51,680 nucleotides of DNA from Ligilactobacillus ceti DSM 22408. Its GTDB lineage: Bacteria; Bacillota; Bacilli; Lactobacillales; Lactobacillaceae. Position 1 is the stretch's first letter; every line of letters begins with the position of its first letter. Positions 47,655-51,680 of the stretch are shown in pieces. The translations under genes were made by a program, and so were the position numbers. The stretch spans positions 1 through 51,680 of the forward strand of contig NZ_AUHP01000016.1 in the NCBI RefSeq assembly GCF_000423245.1, in the 5' to 3' direction. The notes beneath the pieces are model-generated. The model made no database searches. It had not been told where the DNA came from and saw only the letters and a list, made by a program, of their open reading frames with translations.

Positions 47655-50138
47655 TTATACTTCTTGTTGTTTAACCGTTAATTTAATTTTGCCATGATTT
47701 GCGCCAATTACAACTTGATCACCTGATTGAATTTCACCTGAAATCAAAGCTTCACTTAATAAATCTTCAACTTCAGTTTGTAATGCTCTTCTTAATGGTC
47801 TAGCACCATATTCAGGATCATATCCAGCTTTGGCCACCAGATCAATCGCCGCAGCTGTAATTTTTAATTCTACATTTTGTTCTTTCACACGAGTAATTAA
47901 TTCCTTAGCCATGAGCTTAACAATCGCACGTAATTCAGTTTGCGTTAAACTATGGAAGATAATTGTCTCATCAATCCGATTTAAAAATTCTGGACGATAT
48001 GTCTTTTTCAATGTTTCTTGAATTTTTTTAGCCATCGCTTCATGATTTTGTGATAAATCTTGCGCACCAAAACCGACTGATTTTTCATCACGTAAAGCTG
48101 TCGCACCTAAATTAGATGTCATAATAATGATAGTATTTTTAAAGTTAACTTTGCGACCTTTAGAATCTGTTAAATACCCATCATCTAAAACTTGTAACAA
48201 AATATTAAAAATATCTGGGTGAGCTTTTTCAACTTCATCTAATAAAATTACAGAATATGGATTTTGACGAACTTTTTCTGTTAATTGACCACCTTCATCA
48301 TAACCAACATATCCTGGAGGTGCCCCAACCAAACGACTAGCTGCATATTTTTCCATGAATTCACTCATATCAATCCGAATCATTGCATCTTGTGAACCGA
48401 ATACAGCTTGTGCTAAAGCTTTCGCTAATTCAGTCTTTCCGACACCAGTTGGTCCTAAGAACATAAATGAACCCATTGGTCGATTTGGATTTTGTAAACC
48501 ACTTCGAGCTCTGCGAATAGCTTTTGAAACAGCTGTCACTGCTTCTTCTTGTCCAATTACTTGTTTGTGTAATGTCTTTTCTAAATTCAATAACCGTTGA
48601 CTTTCATTTTTACTCATTTGAGTAACCGGAACACCGGTCCATTCTGAAACAATTTCAGCAATATTTTCACCTGTTACGGCTGGACGTTGTGTGCGATCAT
48701 ACGCTTGCGCTTGTTTAACTGTTTCTAACTTAATTAATTTTTCTGTTAATTTCTTTTCAGTTTTCATTAAATCTGCTGCTTTTTCAAATTCCAAATTAAT
48801 AATAGCCGCTTGTTTTTCAACTTGAATTAAATTTAATTTTTGTTGTGTTAAAACAACTTTATCTTTTTGATCAACTTTTTGAATTTGTACTCGCGCAGCC
48901 GCTTCATCAATTAAATCAATTGCTTTATCTGGTAAATATCGATTTGTAATATATCGTTGACTTAATTTAACAGCACTCTGTAAAGCTTCATCCGTAATTT
49001 GAACATGATGATAATCTTCATATTCGTGACGAAGTCCTGCTAAAATTTCTAAACTTTCAGCTTGGTTTGGTTCTTCGATTTTAACAGTCGCAAATCTTCT
49101 TTCAAAGGCCGAATCAGTTTCAATATATTTTTGATATTCATCCAATGTTGTCGCACCAATAATTTGTACTTCACCACGGGCTAAAGCTGGTTTTAAAATG
49201 TTAGAAGCATCAATAGCACCTTCTGCTCCCCCTGCTCCAATCAATGTATGCAATTCATCAACAAATAAAATCACTGAGCCATCTTGATGAATTTCAGCTA
49301 AAATTCGTTTCAACCGATCTTCAAACTCACCACGATATTTCGTTCCTGCAACTAATGAACCCATATCAAGCAACATCACACGTTTCTTTTTCAATCCGCT
49401 TGGAACTTTTCCTTGGACTACTTTTTGTGCGAAACCTTCAGCAACTGCTGTTTTACCCACACCAGGTTCCCCTACTAAAACAGGATTATTTTTCGTCCGC
49501 CGACTTAAAATTTGAATAACACGTGCGACTTCTTTTTCCCGACCAACAACTGGATCAACTTCATGATTATAAGCCATTTTCGTTAAATCACGTGCCAATT
49601 TATCTAATGTTGGTGTTCCACTTTGCGTTGTTTGCTCAGCATCTTTTTTCCAATCTTGTTGGATTTGTTTTTGGATTCTTTGTGCTTGTGTCCGTCTGAT
49701 TCCTAAACCAGCATAAACAGCTTGACGAATACGATCCACATCAATTTCTAAATTATTTAAAATTTTCAAGGCTAATGTCCCTTGAATATCCAATAACGCT
49801 AATAATAAATGTTCTGTACCAATATTTTCATCTTTAAACGATTCTTGATATTTCCGCGCTTGTGCTAAAACAATGCGCATCTTAGGTGAAAATGGTAAAT
49901 AATCTGTTTTATTTTTACGGCGTAAATTACTTGTATAAGTATAATTTTCAATTTCAACTTGCACATCTACAGGGACCACTAAATATTTTTTCAAGACTTT
50001 CCCCGCAATTGTTTCGGAATTTAAAACTAAAGCCCACAATAGATGCTCCGTTCCTATCGCATGTTGTTCATATGCTTTAGCTTTTTCTTGGGCGAGTTCT
50101 AAGACCGCTTGTGCACTTGGTGTATATAAATCTCCCAT
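47655..50138 (-). CDS. clpC: ATP-dependent Clp protease ATPase subunit ClpC
   Basis: The 827-residue AAA+ unfoldase feeds substrates to ClpP. Two N-terminal Clp repeats occupy residues ~3-145 ([28 protein letters not shown] and [13 protein letters not shown]). AAA-1 has Walker [14 protein letters not shown] and [14 protein letters not shown]. The UVR-type middle domain ([19 protein letters not shown]) marks ClpC rather than ClpB or ClpE. AAA-2 has [13 protein letters not shown] and [13 protein letters not shown]. Needs of the family include the adaptor MecA, encoded elsewhere. It follows ctsR by 18 bases under CtsR control; no mcsA/mcsB lies between. Confidence 0.96.
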   Translation of the reverse strand: MGDLYTPSAQAVLELAQEKAKAYEQHAIGTEHLLWALVLNSETIAGKVLKKYLVVPVDVQVEIENYTYTSNLRRKNKTDYLPFSPKMRIVLAQARKYQESFKDENIGTEHLLLALLDIQGTLALKILNNLEIDVDRIRQAVYAGLGIRRTQAQRIQKQIQQDWKKDAEQTTQSGTPTLDKLARDLTKMAYNHEVDPVVGREKEVARVIQILSRRTKNNPVLVGEPGVGKTAVAEGFAQKVVQGKVPSGLKKKRVMLLDMGSLVAGTKYRGEFEDRLKRILAEIHQDGSVILFVDELHTLIGAGGAEGAIDASNILKPALARGEVQIIGATTLDEYQKYIETDSAFERRFATVKIEEPNQAESLEILAGLRHEYEDYHHVQITDEALQSAVKLSQRYITNRYLPDKAIDLIDEAAARVQIQKVDQKDKVVLTQQKLNLIQVEKQAAIINLEFEKAADLMKTEKKLTEKLIKLETVKQAQAYDRTQRPAVTGENIAEIVSEWTGVPVTQMSKNESQRLLNLEKTLHKQVIGQEEAVTAVSKAIRRARSGLQNPNRPMGSFMFLGPTGVGKTELAKALAQAVFGSQDAMIRIDMSEFMEKYAASRLVGAPPGYVGYDEGGQLTEKVRQNPYSVILLDEVEKAHPDIFNILLQVLDDGYLTDSKGRKVNFKNTIIIMTSNLGATALRDEKSVGFGAQDLSQNHEAMAKKIQETLKKTYRPEFLNRIDETIIFHSLTQTELRAIVKLMAKELITRVKEQNVELKITAAAIDLVAKAGYDPEYGARPLRRALQTEVEDLLSEALISGEIQSGDQVVIGANHGKIKLTVKQQEV

Positions 50139-50156
50139 GAAACCCCTTCTTTCTCT

Positions 50157-50627
50157 TTAACACTTTTTATATTTCAAACGATTCAAAATACTATTCACGA
50201 GTTTAGCTCGTACTAATTCTTCTTGTTGTTTATCAAGATCATTTAATGTTTGATGACTTAGCATCGTTAAAATCAAACATAATTCTTGTTCTGTTATCAA
50301 TTCGTTTTCTGCTAATGTCTGAATAATAATTTCAGCTTGTCTTTCAGTTAACTGTGACATACTATTTTTCAATAACAAATCTAACAACTCACAATTTTCT
50401 TGCAGTTGAATTTTTTCAATTCTTACATAACCGCCACCACCACGTTTACTTTCTACCGCATATCCGGCTTGTTGAGAAAAGCGTGTTTTAATTACATAAT
50501 TAATTTGTGATGGAACACAATCAAATTTTTCCGCAATCTGCGCTCTTTTAATTTCAATTTGATTGTTTTCAGCTAAGATACTTTTCAGATACTGTTCTAT
50601 AATATCAGAAATATTTTTACCTTGCAT
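50157..50627 (-). CDS. ctsR: Class III stress-gene repressor CtsR
   Basis: The 156-residue protein has a winged helix-turn-helix in residues ~1-72 (ISDIIEQYLKSILAENNQIEIKRAQIAEKFDCVPSQINYVIKTRF) with the glycine-rich wing KRGGGGYVRI that senses heat. A C-terminal dimerisation domain follows. It represses clp genes and is inactivated at high temperature. The ATG at 50627 lies nine bases after AGGA; the frame extends 24 codons upstream through the promoter and operator, which excludes that longer start. It autoregulates through the operator at 50651-50667. Confidence 0.95.
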   Translation of the reverse strand: MQGKNISDIIEQYLKSILAENNQIEIKRAQIAEKFDCVPSQINYVIKTRFSQQAGYAVESKRGGGGYVRIEKIQLQENCELLDLLLKNSMSQLTERQAEIIIQTLAENELITEQELCLILTMLSHQTLNDLDKQQEELVRAKLVNSILNRLKYKKC

Positions 50628-50650
50628 CGGTCTCATTCCTTTATCAAATC

Positions 50651-50667
50651 TTTGACTAATATTGACT
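50651..50667 (-). promoter_or_regulatory. CtsR operator
   Basis: On the minus strand AGTCAAT, three bases, then AGTCAAA gives the tandem heptad of the CtsR consensus (A/G-GTCAAA, N3, A/G-GTCAAA) with one mismatch. It lies just downstream of the -10 and covers the expected start of transcription. Confidence 0.85.
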
Positions 50668-50670
50668 TTT

Positions 50671-50699
50671 ATTATACGCAATATCTCGTTAAATAACAA
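50671..50699 (-). promoter_or_regulatory. Promoter of ctsR-clpC
   Basis: TTGTTA at 50694-50699 and a perfect TATAAT at 50671-50676 on the minus strand are separated by 17 bases and abut the CtsR operator. Confidence 0.8.
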
Positions 50700-50716
50700 A
50701 TTTTTAATGCAAAAAA

Positions 50717-50743
50717 GGACGCAAGTTTTATCTACTTACGTCC
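50717..50743 (-). terminator. Terminator of the rRNA-tRNA operon
   Basis: Minus-strand arms GGACGTAAGT and ACTTGCGTCC (one G-U pair) around a seven-base loop are followed by T6. It lies downstream of tRNA-Pro and upstream of the ctsR promoter. Confidence 0.88.
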
Positions 50744-50775
50744 TTAACTCATATGTGTTTTTAAGCACAAAAAAA

Positions 50776-50849
50776 TCGGGAAGACAGGATTCGAACCTGC
50801 GACCCCCTGGTCCCAAACCAGGTGCTCTACCAAGCTGAGCTACTTCCCG
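50776..50849 (-). tRNA. tRNA-Pro (TGG)
   Basis: A 74-base cloverleaf has 7-bp acceptor arms CGGGAAG/CTTCCCG, T arm GGTTCGAAT, and anticodon loop TTTGGGA giving TGG. The 3' CCA is not encoded. It is the last tRNA of the array. Confidence 0.97.
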
Positions 50850-50859
50850 AAAAAAAAGA

Positions 50860-50933
50860 TGCACCCAGCAGGAGTCGAACCTGCAACCTTCTGATTCGTA
50901 GTCAGACACTCTATCCAGTTGCGCTATGGGTGC
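50860..50933 (-). tRNA. tRNA-Arg (ACG)
   Basis: A 74-base cloverleaf has acceptor arms GCACCCA/TGGGTGC and anticodon loop CTACGAA. ACG implies that A34 is edited to inosine by TadA. CCA is not encoded. Confidence 0.97.
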
Positions 50934-50975
50934 ATATAATTTATTTAATTATATTAGAATTTATCTAATATTTAA

Positions 50976-51061
50976 TGCCGAGGACCGGAATCGAACCGGT
51001 ACGGTAATCACTTACCGCAGGATTTTAAGTCCTGTGCGTCTGCCAGTTCCGCCACCCCGGC
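50976..51061 (-). tRNA. tRNA-Leu (TAA)
   Basis: An 86-base class II tRNA with a long variable arm (CGGTAAGTGATTACCG region) has acceptor arms starting GCCGGGG and the anticodon TAA in GGACTTAAAATCC. Confidence 0.97.
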
Positions 51062-51087
51062 ATCTGTTATATTTATTTGATATAACA

Positions 51088-51159
51088 AGCGGAAGACGGG
51101 ATTCGAACCCGCGACCCCCACCTTGGCAAGGTGATGTTCTACCACTGAACTACTTCCGC
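51088..51159 (-). tRNA. tRNA-Gly (GCC)
   Basis: A 72-base cloverleaf has acceptor arms GCGGAAG/CTTCCGC, discriminator T typical of bacterial tRNA-Gly, and anticodon loop TTGCCAA. Confidence 0.97.
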
Positions 51160-51163
51160 AAAA

Positions 51164-51236
51164 TGCCGACTAGAGGATTCGAACCTCCGACCCTCTGATT
51201 ACAAATCAGATGCTCTGCCAGCTGAGCTAAGTCGGC
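51164..51236 (-). tRNA. tRNA-Thr (TGT)
   Basis: A 73-base cloverleaf has acceptor arms GCCGACT/AGTCGGC and anticodon loop TTTGTAA. Only four bases separate it from tRNA-Gly. Confidence 0.97.
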
Positions 51237-51250
51237 TTATTTAAAAATGG

Positions 51251-51332
51251 TGCGGGTGAAGGGAATCGAACCCCCACGTCATAAGACACTAGAACCTAAA
51301 TCTAGCGCGTCTGCCAGTTCCGCCACACCCGC
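51251..51332 (-). tRNA. tRNA-Leu (TAG)
   Basis: An 82-base class II tRNA with acceptor arms GCGGGTG/CACCCGC has a long variable arm and the anticodon TAG in CTAGATTTAGGTTCTAG. Confidence 0.97.
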
Positions 51333-51353
51333 AACAGATCAAAAATAAAAAAA

Positions 51354-51426
51354 TGAGTCGTGACAGGCTCGAACTGTCGACCCTCTGATTAAAAGTCAGA
51401 TGCTCTACCAACTGAGCTAACGACTC
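51354..51426 (-). tRNA. tRNA-Lys (TTT)
   Basis: A 73-base cloverleaf has acceptor arms GAGTCGT/ACGACTC and anticodon loop CTTTTAA. Confidence 0.97.
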
Positions 51427-51432
51427 AACAAA

Positions 51433-51505
51433 TGGAGGTTACAGGGCTCGAACCTGTGACCCTCTGCTTGTAAGGCAGATGCTCTCCCAGCTGAGCTAAA
51501 CCTCC
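51433..51505 (-). tRNA. tRNA-Val (TAC)
   Basis: A 73-base cloverleaf has acceptor arms GGAGGTT/AACCTCC and anticodon loop CTTACAA. It directly abuts the 3' end of 5S rRNA, so both ends must be made by processing of one precursor. Confidence 0.97.
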
Positions 51506-51506
51506 G

Positions 51507-51622
51507 CACGGCAACGTCCTATCCTCACAGGGGGCGATCCCCCAATTACTTTCGGCGCTAAGAAGCTTAACTTCTGTGTTCGGCATGGGAACAGGTGTGT
51601 CCTTCTTGCTAGCGTCACCGCA
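51507..51622 (-). rRNA. rrf: 5S ribosomal RNA
   Basis: About 116 bases on the minus strand begin TGCGGTGACG and end CGTTGCCGTG, which pair over ten positions. They contain the conserved CCTGTTCCCATGCCGAACAC and GAAGTTAAGCTTC segments of loops B-C. The ends are set from the terminal helix and may be off by one or two bases. Confidence 0.95.
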
Positions 51623-51680
51623 CTATTTTGTTGTTTGAAAGATTTTATTCTCTCAAAACTAGATAATAACTTTCTTTTCT
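51623..51680 (-). other. 23S-5S intergenic spacer (partial)
   Basis: A/T-rich sequence with the ATCTAGTTTTGAGAGAATAA element often seen before 5S rRNA in lactobacilli. The 23S gene itself must lie beyond the right edge. Confidence 0.65.

Noticed and set aside
50926-51198. 90-codon plus-strand open frame
   Set aside because: It runs antisense across three tRNA genes (Leu, Gly, Thr); translated tRNA sequence, not a gene.

Overview
The window is an AT-rich, low-GC Gram-positive chromosome segment. It most likely comes from a lactobacillus-type member of the Lactobacillaceae. The evidence is the gene order 5S/tRNA array - ctsR-clpC - rpoB-rpoC - prepilin peptidase - rpsL-rpsG-fusA - S10/spc/alpha ribosomal clusters, the PepX aminopeptidase, a YSIRK-like signal on a mucin-binding surface protein, and the lack of mcsA/mcsB between ctsR and clpC. 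The genus cannot be fixed from the sequence alone.

Layout, left to right. (1) 1-2.7 kb: the N-terminal ~899 codons of a large mucus-binding (MucBP/Mub-type) surface protein, leaving the window at the left edge. (2) 3.0-6.4 kb: hpf (ribosome hibernation) and the competence operon comFA-comFC, with yigZ divergent. (3) 6.5-19.5 kb: single genes and short operons. These are an NlpC/P60 cell-wall hydrolase with a WalR-type box, a CPA2 cation/proton antiporter, pepX plus a VOC gene, queT behind a preQ1-I riboswitch, an aldo/keto reductase, two overlapping fluoride-channel genes, a HAD phosphatase, a GNAT acetyltransferase, a TerC protein, yitT with an XRE regulator, and degV. (4) 19.8-39.0 kb: the ribosomal protein super-cluster on the minus strand (rpsL-rpsG, fusA, then rpsJ through rplQ). 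A GHSLGG serine-hydrolase gene sits between fusA and rpsJ. (5) 39.3-47.3 kb: a plus-strand prepilin peptidase and rpoB-rpoC. (6) 47.7-50.6 kb: ctsR-clpC with its own CtsR operator. (7) 50.8-51.6 kb: the distal end of an rRNA operon, 5S followed by eight tRNAs (Val, Lys, Leu, Thr, Gly, Leu, Arg, Pro).

Almost all translation and transcription genes read on the minus strand, toward the left edge. Strong sigma-A promoters are readable before ctsR, rpoB, rpsL, rpsJ, infA, queT and hpf. Intrinsic terminators split the ribosomal cluster into units: after rpsG, after fusA, after secY, and after rplQ. The competence functions (ComFA helicase, ComFC, prepilin peptidase) suggest part of a DNA-uptake machine is retained, although the rest lies outside the window.

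I found no CRISPR array, prophage, insertion sequence with a transposase, toxin-antitoxin pair or defence island. This is mostly a conserved core locus. The points most worth a second look are regulatory (riboswitch, WalR box, leaders, internal terminators), the hydrolase embedded in the ribosomal cluster, an inverted-repeat element after rplQ, and the unassigned N-terminal region of the surface protein.
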